Below are positions 36,306 to 44,120 of a stretch of 64,000 bases of DNA, in pieces (the first letter of the stretch is position 1; each line of letters begins with the position of its first letter). The notes below the pieces were generated by a model. It worked only from the letters and a program-made list of their open reading frames with translations. It was not told the DNA's origin and did no database searches. Position numbers and translations under genes: made by a program. The DNA is from WVYX01 sp039586815 (GTDB taxonomy: Bacteria; Gemmatimonadota; Gemmatimonadetes; Gemmatimonadales; GWC2-71-9). Where the stretch lies: assembly GCA_039586815.1 (NCBI GenBank), contig JBDHJR010000007.1, positions 1 through 64,000 on the forward strand, given 5' to 3'.

Positions 36306-36347
36306 GGTCGGTCCCTCCCCTCAGCGTCGTGTGAGTGCCCGGATGAG

Positions 36348-37973
36348 CTAGCGGTGCCCCGACGAGCGAGCGGCGCCGTCGCGCCGTGGGTCGGCGGCGC
36401 CGCGCCATGTGCCGCCACGTCGCGCCACAGCGTGGACGCCGCCGAAGTACGCGTTACGCCCCTGGAGATCCCACGAGGCGCGCGGCTCACTGAGCACAAA
36501 GCCTCGCTGCTCCATCAACATGAGAACCGAGTCCGGCGCTTCGCGCCATTCCACGAACAGGGCGCTGTCCGGAATCACGTGCAGCCTGGGGGCGGCGACC
36601 GCCGTCTCGATGTCCAGTCCATCGTCCACCCAGAGCTGCGCCACCTGTACCACGGCAGAGATGATCCGGGCGCTTCCGGGGCTCCCCAGCGCCAGCACGG
36701 GCTCGCCTTCCCGTGCCAGGATGGTCGGACTCATCGAGGAGTACGGCATCGCATTGGGTCGCAGCGCAAACGGGTGCCCGGGATCGCCTAGCACGAACTC
36801 GCGCATGTAGTCGTTGTACAGGAACCCCAGCGAGGAATCGGCGGCTTTGGCTCCGAACGCAAAGTTGATGCTGGCGGTGACCGCGACAGCCATGCCGTCG
36901 CCGTCCGCCACGGAGAAGTGCGTCGTCTCGCCGGCCCCCACCTCCAGCAGCTCCCGTGCGCGCGCCTTGTCGATCTTCTCGGCCACGTCGGCGCCGTAAT
37001 CCACCAGGTCCCTCACCGGCGTATCACGCCTCGTGCGATGGCCAATGCGCAGCGCCTGACCGAGCAGCGGAATCCGACCAGGCGAGTCCGACGCCAATGC
37101 CTCGGATGGCGACTGCTCCAGCAAGTTGAGCATCTGCAGAACGACCCATCCCCCACCCGGTGGCGGGAGCGTGTACACGTCCCACCCGCGGTATGATCCT
37201 CTCAGAGGATGCAGCTCTGCCGGCTGCGGCAACTGCTCCAGGTCTTGCAGCGACAGCCAGCCGCCGTTGGCTGCCATGTCACTGGCAATTGCGCGCGCGA
37301 TCTCCCCTGTGTAGAAGTCCTCCGCTCCATGCTGCGCGAGCCGGCGCAGCGTGCGCGCCAGCTGCGGTTGGCGAAACACGCTGCCCTCCGCAGGGGCCAC
37401 TCCCTCACCGGTGAGGAACAGTCTCCCGGCCGCCGGATTGGCGCGCAGCGCTTCCTCCGCGTTCACCCACACGCGGTGCCGGAAGGGACCCACTACGAAC
37501 CCCTCCTCTGCATAGCGTATCGCCGGTTCGAGCAGCTGCGCCCACTGAATTCGGCCGCTTCCGTGGTGCTGCCAAGCGTACTCCAAGACTCGAACCGTCG
37601 TGGGGACGGTCGTGGCCCGGTACGTGACGATATCGGCAGGGCCCGCGTCGAGAGGCGTTGCGCGCGGCGCATAGGAGGTGCCGTTGATGACCAGGGGAGG
37701 CTCGCCTGGCGGGTGAAGCAGTATTTGCGTCTGCCCTCCCAGCCCCGACATGGCGGGCTCGGTCACGGCCAGGGCGAAGGACACGGCGACAGCCGCATCG
37801 ACTGCGTTGCCGCCGGCTCGCAGGATCGCTGCTCCGGCCTCGGCCGCCTCCGGGCTGGCGGCGACGGCGACGCCGGCTCGCTCACTGCCGGGCTCACAGG
37901 CTGCCAGCGTGAGCGCATTCCACAACGCCATGCCCAGCGCGGCTCTTCTGACGATACTCCCCTGCATCGGCAT
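36348..37973 (-). CDS. ggt: Gamma-glutamyltransferase, lipoprotein form
   Basis: GGT cleaves and transfers the gamma-glutamyl group of glutathione and related peptides. The 541-residue precursor has a lipobox-like LTLAAC at the end of its signal peptide. It then has GGNAVDAAVAVSFALAVTEP and LGGQTQILLHPPG. The autoprocessing Thr starts the small subunit in GETTHFSVADGDGMAVAVTAS. SLGFLYNDYM, PYSSMSPTIL and LGSPGSARII complete the small-subunit pattern. A ribosome site (GAGGGAG) supports the start. Envelope location. Confidence 0.93.
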   Translation of the reverse strand: MPMQGSIVRRAALGMALWNALTLAACEPGSERAGVAVAASPEAAEAGAAILRAGGNAVDAAVAVSFALAVTEPAMSGLGGQTQILLHPPGEPPLVINGTSYAPRATPLDAGPADIVTYRATTVPTTVRVLEYAWQHHGSGRIQWAQLLEPAIRYAEEGFVVGPFRHRVWVNAEEALRANPAAGRLFLTGEGVAPAEGSVFRQPQLARTLRRLAQHGAEDFYTGEIARAIASDMAANGGWLSLQDLEQLPQPAELHPLRGSYRGWDVYTLPPPGGGWVVLQMLNLLEQSPSEALASDSPGRIPLLGQALRIGHRTRRDTPVRDLVDYGADVAEKIDKARARELLEVGAGETTHFSVADGDGMAVAVTASINFAFGAKAADSSLGFLYNDYMREFVLGDPGHPFALRPNAMPYSSMSPTILAREGEPVLALGSPGSARIISAVVQVAQLWVDDGLDIETAVAAPRLHVIPDSALFVEWREAPDSVLMLMEQRGFVLSEPRASWDLQGRNAYFGGVHAVARRGGTWRGAADPRRDGAARSSGHR

Positions 37974-37999
37974 GCTTGCTCTCCCTCTGCTGGCGTCGC

Positions 38000-38533
38000 C
38001 TAGATCATCCCCACGTACCGCTCTCGCAACACCTGCGCATGATGCCGCTCGTGCCCGGCCAGGATGTAAGGCACCGAGCGCACCGTGAACGCCATCTCAT
38101 TGGCCACCCCGGAGCGCTGCGCGAGCTCCGAGTTCAACGAGCGGAAGAACGTGAGGCTCGCGGCCCTCACGCTGCGGAACTCGTCCAGCACGTCGCCGAA
38201 CGGGCGCTCGTCGAAGTTGGCGCCCGCCACGAAATCGTTCTCCTCGAACCCCGGCAGGGCGGTGGCGTCGTTCCGGCTGAAACGGAGCGCCCGATAGGTG
38301 AACACCCGCTCCGTATCGCTCAGGTGCCCGATCACCTGCTTCACGCTCCACTTCTCGGGAGCGTAGCGAAACAGGGCCTGTTCCTCGCTCAGCCCCGACA
38401 CCGACGCCAGCGTCTCGCCACACTGCCGCTCGAGCAGCTCAAGGACATCTTCCTCGGGCACCAAGCTCGTATAGCGGCGGAAGTATTCCGGATATTCGGA
38501 CGGTTCGGGTCTGGCGATCTGCGGGACTGCCAT
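38000..38533 (-). CDS. DinB-family metal-dependent hydrolase-like protein
   Basis: The 177-residue four-helix protein starts MAVPQIARPEPSEYPEYFRRY, the usual beginning of this DinB subgroup, so I prefer ATG 38533 to 38542 or 38644. The three metal-binding His are in KQVIGHLSDTERVF and ILAGHERHHAQVL. Members often act as bacillithiol or mycothiol transferases or unknown metalloenzymes. It lies on the ggt strand with a 26-base gap, so the two may share a transcript. Confidence 0.88.
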   Translation of the reverse strand: MAVPQIARPEPSEYPEYFRRYTSLVPEEDVLELLERQCGETLASVSGLSEEQALFRYAPEKWSVKQVIGHLSDTERVFTYRALRFSRNDATALPGFEENDFVAGANFDERPFGDVLDEFRSVRAASLTFFRSLNSELAQRSGVANEMAFTVRSVPYILAGHERHHAQVLRERYVGMI

Positions 38534-38659
38534 CTGCGGCATGCTCCAGGTGGATTGGGACCTTGAAATGAAACGCCGGGCGCGTGACGGGGCCAGATGG
38601 CAAGTGGCCCGACCACACGCGCCGCCAAACCTGCCAGCGGGCATGCAGCCGGGCCGGGG

Positions 38660-38676
38660 GGGTCCTGTCGGGACCC
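38660..38676 (-). terminator. Hairpin candidate after the sulfur operon
   Basis: GGGTCC / GGACCC with a five-base loop sits seven bases past the DsrE stop. A run of C rather than T follows on the minus strand, so it is a modest candidate. Confidence 0.4.
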
Positions 38677-38682
38677 AGCGTC

Positions 38683-39195
38683 TTACGTGAAGACGATCTG
38701 GCCCCCTGCTGCCATCTCGTAGAACTCACCCACCGTGATGATGTCCGTGATGTGCGGTACGAAGTCGTCCTTACTGAGGTCGAACATGTCCACCGACGCC
38801 TTGCAGGCGTACATGCCCGCTCCCGTGTCGGCGATCATCTCGACGAACTCGGGGATCGGCGGAATGTCCAGCTCCTCCATCTTCTTCTGCATCATCTTGG
38901 TGACCATGGCGGACATTCCGGGGAAGCCGCCCAGCCAGGTCGCCATGTGGAGGCCGGGGTTCCCCACGGTCGCCACCTTGATCCGCTCTTGCTTCTTCTT
39001 CGTGATGGCGTCCATCCCGAAGAAGGTGAAGAACACGTTCGCCTCGATCCCTTCCATCCGGGCGCCGTTGGCCATGATGAGGCCGGGGTACACACCCTCG
39101 AGCGAGCCCTTCGAGATGATGATCGAGACCTTCTTGATCGTCTCCGGCACGGCCACGTCCGCCGTGGCCTGCTCGGGCATTGTTGCATTCGTCAT
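38683..39195 (-). CDS. DsrE/DsrF-like sulfur-relay protein
   Basis: The 170-residue protein begins MTNATMPEQATADV at ATG 39195. It has the DsrE fold pattern: IIISKGSLEGVYPGLIMANGA, a FFTFFGMDA strand, and the conserved Cys in GAGMYACKASVDMF. This is the larger DsrE2-type subgroup found with sulfide oxidation genes. The Met-rich MMQKKMEEL loop is typical of it. Third gene after SQR and TusE. It probably accepts or hands on sulfane sulfur in the cytoplasm. Confidence 0.88.
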   Translation of the reverse strand: MTNATMPEQATADVAVPETIKKVSIIISKGSLEGVYPGLIMANGARMEGIEANVFFTFFGMDAITKKKQERIKVATVGNPGLHMATWLGGFPGMSAMVTKMMQKKMEELDIPPIPEFVEMIADTGAGMYACKASVDMFDLSKDDFVPHITDIITVGEFYEMAAGGQIVFT

Positions 39196-39224
39196 GGTCG
39201 CGTTCCCTCTCTTTGACTCGCCGA

Positions 39225-39539
39225 TCAGATGCAGCCGCGAGGCTTGGGAATCCCGCCGATCTTGGCGGCCAGCTTCGCGGGTCCCTTGGGGAAGAGCTTG
39301 TACAACTCCTTGATCGGCACGCCCGACTCCTTGCCCAGCGCGCGGATGGAGGGGGCGTTGCCCGTCTCCAGGTACTGGTTGCGCATGAACTCCACGACCT
39401 GCCAATGCCGGTCGGTCATCTCGGCGATGCCGGAGTCACGCGCGATTTCCTGCCCGACGTCCCTGCTCCACTGCTCCGGCTTCTGCATGAAGCCCTCTGC
39501 GTCTACTTCGATCGTCAGCCCTGCAATCGTTGCCGTCAT
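39225..39539 (-). CDS. TusE/DsrC-family sulfur-carrier protein
   Basis: The 104-residue protein has the DsrC/TusE core: DRHWQVVEFMRNQYLETGNAP, then IKELYKLFPKGPAK, and the flexible arm IPKPRGCI with the penultimate active Cys103. The second Cys used by true DsrC for trisulfide formation, 11 residues earlier, is Ala92. So this is a single-Cys TusE-like carrier rather than a dissimilatory DsrC. It lies between SQR and DsrE, consistent with receiving sulfane sulfur. Confidence 0.92.
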   Translation of the reverse strand: MTATIAGLTIEVDAEGFMQKPEQWSRDVGQEIARDSGIAEMTDRHWQVVEFMRNQYLETGNAPSIRALGKESGVPIKELYKLFPKGPAKLAAKIGGIPKPRGCI

Positions 39540-39558
39540 GGTGTTTCCCCCCTATGGC

Positions 39559-40893
39559 TCAAGCGACTCTCGCGGAGTCGTCCTCAGTTACCATCGAGTT
39601 GCGCGCCCCTCCCTGCACCGCGTGACGCTCCGGCGGGGGAAGGTCAACCCGTTGCTTGCCGCGCAGCGACATGCGCGCGGGCACACCGGGCATGTTCCGC
39701 CCGGGAAGCAGCATGTGCCAGTACACCCAGCGGAACCACATCTTGCCGATGTGGTTCATGCGCGTCTCCTTCAGCAGGGAGAGCGGGCCTACACCGGCGA
39801 ACGGGAACTTCCCGGGCAGCGGCTGGATGTCGTAGTTGAAGTCGATGAGCACGGCCTTGTTGAAGCCGGTCTCGATGAAGCAGTTGGCGTGGCCGTCGAA
39901 CCCCTCCTCGAGCGGCTCCGACGCCAGGTACCGCCGGATGTTCTCCTCCAGCACCTCGGCCTCGAAGTGCGCCACCGATCCCGCCTTGGAGGTCGGGAGG
40001 TTGGTGGCGTCTCCCAGCGCAAAGATGTTCTCCTTCACCTTCGCCTGGAGCGTGGCCTGGTCGGTGAAGATGAAGTTCATGTCGTCGCCGAGGCCGGGTG
40101 AGCGGCTGACGAAGTCAGCGCCCATGTGGAGCGGGATGCTTACCAGCAAGTCGAAGCCCTCGACCCGCTCGTCCCACGACTTCAGCTCGCCCTTCTCCCC
40201 ATCGACCTCACCGGCGTTGAAATCGGTGATGAGCTCGATTCCCTTCTTCTCCAGCAGATCCCCCAGCGCCTTGGCGGCTAGCGGCCGGGTGAACGCTCCA
40301 TCCAGCGGCGTGGCCAGCGCGATCTCGACCTTGTCGCGCATGCCCTTCTCCTGGAAGTACCAGTCGGCCAGGAACACGAACTCCAGTGGCGCGATGGGGC
40401 ACTTGATGGGCATCTCCACGATGTTCACGACCAGACGCCCGCCCTCCCACCGCTCGAGCGCCTGGTGCAGCTTGGTTGCGCCATCGAGTGTGTAGAACTC
40501 GTGCATCGTGTCGCCCCACCCGGCTCCGGTCAGCCCTTCCGTCTCCTGGGGGGCAATGCCCGTGCCGCTGGCCACGATGAGTACGTCGTAGTCGAGCGTC
40601 TTGCCGCCCTCCAGGTAGACGCGGTCCTCCTCGGGCTCGACTCTATCGATGGCCGCCTGGACGTACTCCACACCCTTCCCGACCTGGGGGCGGCGCGGCT
40701 TGACCGTGTCTTCCGGTGTGTAGATCCCGAAGGGAACGAACAGCAGACCGGGCTGGTAGACGTGCTGATTGTCCTGATCGACAATCGCAATCTGCAGCTC
40801 GCCGGACCTGTAGTCGGACCCGTACAGTTTGCGCAAACGGTTGGCCATGATGGTGCCGGCCGTACCTGCGCCCAGGATCACGATGCGCTTCAT
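39559..40893 (-). CDS. Sulfide:quinone oxidoreductase-like flavoprotein
   Basis: SQR oxidises sulfide to sulfane sulfur and reduces quinone at the inner membrane. The 444-residue protein has the FAD motif GAGTAGTIMANRL (residues 8-20), VDQDNQHVYQPGLLFVPFG, the active Cys in MPIKCPIAPLEF (Cys165), FALGDATNLPTSKAGSVAHF for flavin and a second Cys in ANCFIETGF. The C-terminal amphipathic part (MWFRWVYWHMLLPG) would bind the membrane. ATG 40893 follows a G-rich ribosome site. First gene of an SQR-TusE-DsrE operon. Confidence 0.92.
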   Translation of the reverse strand: MKRIVILGAGTAGTIMANRLRKLYGSDYRSGELQIAIVDQDNQHVYQPGLLFVPFGIYTPEDTVKPRRPQVGKGVEYVQAAIDRVEPEEDRVYLEGGKTLDYDVLIVASGTGIAPQETEGLTGAGWGDTMHEFYTLDGATKLHQALERWEGGRLVVNIVEMPIKCPIAPLEFVFLADWYFQEKGMRDKVEIALATPLDGAFTRPLAAKALGDLLEKKGIELITDFNAGEVDGEKGELKSWDERVEGFDLLVSIPLHMGADFVSRSPGLGDDMNFIFTDQATLQAKVKENIFALGDATNLPTSKAGSVAHFEAEVLEENIRRYLASEPLEEGFDGHANCFIETGFNKAVLIDFNYDIQPLPGKFPFAGVGPLSLLKETRMNHIGKMWFRWVYWHMLLPGRNMPGVPARMSLRGKQRVDLPPPERHAVQGGARNSMVTEDDSARVA

Positions 40894-40985
40894 GGGTTTC
40901 CCCCCCTTGTCCTCGTGTATCCCAGCTCCGGGGCGCGGCGCTCGGGCCGCGGGCCGCCGGTTTCCTTGCATCACCCAGGCGTAAG

Positions 40986-41015
40986 AATATAACATATCTA
41001 TATGGCTATTATCAA
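40986..41015 (-). promoter_or_regulatory. Promoter of the SQR operon
   Basis: On the minus strand TTGATA (-35, 41010-41015), an 18-base spacer and TATATT (-10, 40986-40991) lie in a strongly AT-rich stretch about 95 bases upstream of the SQR start. It is a near-consensus sigma-70 promoter. Confidence 0.65.
40993..41004. promoter_or_regulatory. Operator-like palindrome between -35 and -10 of the SQR promoter
   Basis: CATATCTATATG, with perfect CATAT/ATATG arms, fills the promoter spacer. A repressor bound here would block polymerase. ArsR-family sulfide sensors use AT-rich dyads in this position; that the same holds here is inference. Confidence 0.5.
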
Positions 41016-41022
41016 ATTACAA

Positions 41023-41036
41023 TGAAGGGCCCTTCA
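41023..41036. promoter_or_regulatory. 14-bp perfect palindrome upstream of the SQR promoter
   Basis: TGAAGGGCCCTTCA is a perfect palindrome immediately upstream of the -35 element, at a spacing suited to an activator or second repressor site. It could also be a short terminator stem of the nitroreductase gene, but it is followed by no T run. Confidence 0.4.
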
Positions 41037-41092
41037 GATTACCCGCTATAGGGATAATGTGTTATCGAGCAACGACTTAGCCATCCTGCCGC

Positions 41093-41761
41093 CTACACGA
41101 ACGTGGTGATCTCCTCCAGCCGCTTGCGGGAGATGTCGGGGACGACCGCATCTTCCGCGGGGTAGCCCACGACTAGCAGCAGGAACGGGCGCTCGTTGGC
41201 GGGACGCCCCAGCACCTCGTTGAGGAAGCCCATGGGGCTCGGGGTGTGGGTGAGGGTCGCCAGGCCCGCGTGATGCAGTGCCGTGATGAGTAGCCCGGTC
41301 GCCAGCCCGACCGACTCGGTCACGTAGTAGTTCTGCATGCGCCTCCCGTCGGGAGCCACTCCGTAGCGTTCCGCGAATACGGCAATGAGGTAGGGCGCGG
41401 TCTCGAGGAAGGGCTTGTTCTCGTCGGTTCCGAGGGGGGCCAGCGCTTCGAGCCAGTCACTCGGCGCCCGGTGGCGGTAGAACTCTCGTTCCTCCTGCTC
41501 AGCACCCTCGCGGATGCCGCGCTTGATCTCGGGGTCCGCCACGACCACGAAATGCCACGGCTGCCGGTTGGCACCGCTCGGTGCGGTGCCGGCGGCACGC
41601 AGGCAGTCCTCTATTACGGCGCGTGGGACCGGTCGGTCCGAGTAGTGCCGCACCGTGCGGCGGCGGCGCACTTCCGCGTAGAACTCGGAAGCACGCCGCT
41701 CCATCTCCGCCACCGGGTACTCCCGATAGGCGGGCAGGGAAACAAAGTGGGGCTCCGTCAT
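41093..41761 (-). CDS. Iodotyrosine deiodinase-like nitroreductase-family flavoprotein
   Basis: The 222-residue FMN protein has the nitroreductase opening RRRRTVRHYSDRPV and GTAPSGANRQPWHFVVV. From there it matches animal iodotyrosine deiodinase better than common nitroreductases. The substrate-lid residues Glu91, Tyr95 and Lys116 occur with the spacing E-x3-Y-x20-K known for IYD. VGYPAEDAVVPDISRK closes the fold. IYD-type enzymes reductively remove halide from halotyrosines. It overlaps the cyclophilin gene by four bases; the upstream gap to SQR holds that operon's promoter. Confidence 0.85.
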   Translation of the reverse strand: MTEPHFVSLPAYREYPVAEMERRASEFYAEVRRRRTVRHYSDRPVPRAVIEDCLRAAGTAPSGANRQPWHFVVVADPEIKRGIREGAEQEEREFYRHRAPSDWLEALAPLGTDENKPFLETAPYLIAVFAERYGVAPDGRRMQNYYVTESVGLATGLLITALHHAGLATLTHTPSPMGFLNEVLGRPANERPFLLLVVGYPAEDAVVPDISRKRLEEITTFV

Positions 41762-42240
41762 GCCCGCTTGGCCGAGCGAATCACGACGGGCTCGAGCGGC
41801 ACGTCCTGGTGGCCGCCCTTACCGCCCGTGGGGACCCCCACGATGTCGTCCACCACATCCATTCCGTCGGCCACCTTACCGAACACCGCGTAGCCGAAGT
41901 CACGCCCCCCGTGATCGAGGAAGGCGTTGTCGGCCACGTTGATAAAGAACTGGGAGGTGGCGCTGTGGATGTCGGAGGTGCGCGCCATGGCCAGGGTGCC
42001 GCGCTCGTTCTTCAGCCCGTTGTCCGCCTCGTTCTTGATCGGATCCCGGGTGGGCTTCTGCTGCATGTCCTCGGTGAAGCCGCCGCCCTGGACCATGAAC
42101 CCCGGGATCACCCGGTGGAAGATGGTGCCGTCGAAGTGGCCTTCATCCACGTACGCCAGGAAGTTCTCCACGGAAGCGGGGGCCTGCTCCACGAAGAGTT
42201 CGATGCTGACGTTCCCCTTGGTCGTCTCCAATACGACCAT
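41758..42240 (-). CDS. Peptidyl-prolyl cis-trans isomerase, cyclophilin type
   Basis: The 160-residue cytoplasmic cyclophilin (no signal peptide) starts MVVLETTKGNVSIELF. The catalytic Arg lies in FDGTIFHRVIPGFMVQGGGF, with LAMART, SATSQFFINVADNAFLDH and FGYAVFGKVADGMDVVDDI following. It speeds proline isomerisation during protein folding. Its stop overlaps the start of the IYD-like gene. Confidence 0.96.
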   Translation of the reverse strand: MVVLETTKGNVSIELFVEQAPASVENFLAYVDEGHFDGTIFHRVIPGFMVQGGGFTEDMQQKPTRDPIKNEADNGLKNERGTLAMARTSDIHSATSQFFINVADNAFLDHGGRDFGYAVFGKVADGMDVVDDIVGVPTGGKGGHQDVPLEPVVIRSAKRA

Positions 42241-42261
42241 CGGCTCCTCCAGTGTGAATGG

Positions 42262-42585
42262 TCAGATTGTGGGGGGCCGCCACGCGAAGCGCGACAGTGC
42301 GACCCGCTGCCGGCCGTCGAAGCATATGCCCTCGGCTTCGAGAAGTGAACGCTGCACTCCTTCCCACCCCGGCTCCGCGCGGCGGCTGATCTCGCCGCGG
42401 GCATTGATCACGCGGTGCCACGGAACGTCGGAGCCGTCGGGGAGGGCGTGCAGCGCGTATCCCACCTGGCGGGCGTGTCCGGGCAGACCCGCCAGCTGCG
42501 CCACCTGGCCGTAGGTGGCTACCCGACCCCGCGGCACCCGCCGCACCACACGGTAGATGCGCTCGTACGTGTCAGCGCGACACAT
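42262..42585 (-). CDS. Alkyltransferase-like protein (ATL, MGMT family)
   Basis: The 107-residue protein is the DNA-binding domain of O6-methylguanine-DNA methyltransferase alone: YERIYRVVRRVPRGRVATYGQVAQLAG, ARQVGYALH with the arginine finger, and PWHRVINARGEIS. The active Cys of PCHRV is Trp56 here. ATL proteins bind O6-alkylguanine and hand it to nucleotide excision repair without dealkylating. A uvrA gene is in the same window, but not adjacent. Confidence 0.93.
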   Translation of the reverse strand: MCRADTYERIYRVVRRVPRGRVATYGQVAQLAGLPGHARQVGYALHALPDGSDVPWHRVINARGEISRRAEPGWEGVQRSLLEAEGICFDGRQRVALSRFAWRPPTI

Positions 42586-42606
42586 CCGGAAGCCCCTAAA
42601 CGAAGC

Positions 42607-42635
42607 GGCCCCCGGGTCGCGGTGACCCAGGGACC
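42607..42635 (-). terminator. Hairpin terminator candidate after the tetrahaem gene
   Basis: Nested arms GGGTC/GACCC and flanking GGCCCCC/GGGACC form a strong GC stem starting 28 bases past the tetrahaem stop. It would mark the end of the large cytochrome cluster. No T tract. Confidence 0.45.
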
Positions 42636-42662
42636 GTTACGCCTCGAATTCCGTACCGTCCG

Positions 42663-43058
42663 TCAGCCGGTGTGGCACAGGGTGCAGTACTTCACATCCC
42701 TGCCCTCGTGGCTGGCCGGAGCGTCGGGAATGGCCTCCATGGCACCGGGCGTGTGGCACATCATGCACTGCTCCCTGCCCTGCACGCCGTGGGAGACCGC
42801 CTTCGGGCTCATCGTCTGCATCGGCGAGTCTGTCGCGTGGCACCACATGCACGTCTCGATGCCCCGTCCCTCGTGGGTCGCGGGCGCATCGGGCACCGCC
42901 TCCATGGCACCAGCGGTGTGGCACATCAGGCAGTTGTCCCGCCCCTGCACGTCGTGGCTCACCGGTGGCGGCATCGTCTCCTGCCCGAACGCCGGCACCG
43001 CAAGCACGCTGGCCACTAGCAACACACCCATGGCACTCGCGAATCTCGCATGGCTCAT
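42663..43058 (-). CDS. Periplasmic tetrahaem cytochrome c with internal duplication
   Basis: The 131-residue protein has a signal peptide (cut after AFG) and four CXXCH motifs: CLMCH, CMWCH, CMMCH and CTLCH. The mature part is two near-identical dihaem repeats; each has HxVQGRxxCxMCHTxGAMEA, then PDAPAxHEGR before the next haem. It is the last gene of the cluster, about 100 bases after the 12-haem gene. A small soluble shuttle is likely. Confidence 0.9.
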   Translation of the reverse strand: MSHARFASAMGVLLVASVLAVPAFGQETMPPPVSHDVQGRDNCLMCHTAGAMEAVPDAPATHEGRGIETCMWCHATDSPMQTMSPKAVSHGVQGREQCMMCHTPGAMEAIPDAPASHEGRDVKYCTLCHTG

Positions 43059-43088
43059 GAATCCCCTCCCCTGTTGATGTCAGCCAAA

Positions 43089-43107
43089 GGGCGGCCCCCC
43101 GCCGCCC
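43089..43107 (-). terminator. Hairpin between 12-haem and 4-haem genes
   Basis: GGGCGGC / GCCGCCC with a five-C loop lies 60 bases past the 12-haem stop and 31 bases before the 4-haem start. It may end most transcripts before the last gene. Confidence 0.45.
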
Positions 43108-43166
43108 TCGGACAGATACTTCCCTGCTGTCTTATACACCGCCAAGCCGCGGCGGTCCACCCACGG

Positions 43167-44120
43167 CTACGGTGATCCCGGAATGGACGTCCCGTGACAC
43201 ACCGTGCACGCCTGCGGGTTGCTCTTCCGCAGACTCTCCGCGTTGAAGTTGGGCCCGTGTGGACTGACGCCCCGGTGGCAACTGATGCAGGAGCTCTCGG
43301 TGTGGCACGCCACACAGCTCTCGAGGCTCTGCCGCGCGGCTTGTCCATGACCCGCGCCGAAGCCCTGCTGGCCGTCGTGATATCCCGTGCCCTGAATGTT
43401 GTCGACAGTGAGCCGGGCCGTCTGGTGACAGTCCTGGCAGAACTGCCCTGGATTGTGGCACGAGCTGCACTCGGCGAGCTGGGAATACGCCTCCGCCGGG
43501 TGCGCCGACAAGTAGTCGGCCTGGTGGTACCCCGGCGCGGGATCCGCGGCCCCGGGCCGATGGCACGACAGGCAATCGGAGCGCACGTGGCAGTTGGCAC
43601 ACGTCTCCGGAGCCGATGTGGCCGGTCCGCGGTGCTCCTCGACCCAGGCACCTATGTGGGACGCCGGCTGCGGCGCCTGCGCGTGGCACAGGCTGCAGGG
43701 CGACTCCGGCGCGGACTGGTGCGGCGCTTCGATGCCGTGGCAACTGAGACAGTTGTCCACTACCGCGCGCTCGACCGCCATCGCGGGGGCGCCCGCCGCC
43801 TGGTGGCACGAAGCGCAGTCGATCGGCGGGTGCGTCTCGTGGCTGAAGTTGTCCGCTGCATAGGCGCCCGCCGTCGGCGGCTGGTACTCTACCACGGGCT
43901 GAATCTGCCCGTTGTGGCAGCCGGCACAGAAGGAGGCATCCGGGTAGACGGCTCCCTCACCGGCCACGCCGGAGTGACACATGGTGCAAGACGTGAACAG
44001 GGCAGCGTGTCGCTCGTGCGGGAATTGCCCTTGGGACCCTGGCTCCGGAGCCGGCGCCGGACCCGTTCCCGCAGCGGCGGCGATGACCACCCCCGCGGCC
44101 AGCGTCATCATGGTCTTCAT
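43167..44120 (-). CDS. 12-haem cytochrome c
   Basis: The 317-residue protein starts at ATG 44120 (MKTMMTLAAG), with a signal peptide. The mature chain begins near QGQFPHERHAALFTSCTMCH, a c7/c3-like opening in which an upstream His can ligate a haem. Twelve CXXCH motifs, the last CTVCH near the end. Its start overlaps the stop of the outer-membrane barrel gene by four bases, so the two are made together. The pairing suggests a cytochrome inserted in or docked to the barrel. Confidence 0.9.
   Translation of the reverse strand: MKTMMTLAAGVVIAAAAGTGPAPAPEPGSQGQFPHERHAALFTSCTMCHSGVAGEGAVYPDASFCAGCHNGQIQPVVEYQPPTAGAYAADNFSHETHPPIDCASCHQAAGAPAMAVERAVVDNCLSCHGIEAPHQSAPESPCSLCHAQAPQPASHIGAWVEEHRGPATSAPETCANCHVRSDCLSCHRPGAADPAPGYHQADYLSAHPAEAYSQLAECSSCHNPGQFCQDCHQTARLTVDNIQGTGYHDGQQGFGAGHGQAARQSLESCVACHTESSCISCHRGVSPHGPNFNAESLRKSNPQACTVCHGTSIPGSP

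Noticed and set aside
40995..41092. Possible small RNA gene in the AT-rich gap upstream of SQR
   Set aside because: The stretch is explained by a promoter and two palindromes; no terminator or RNA-like fold of useful length.
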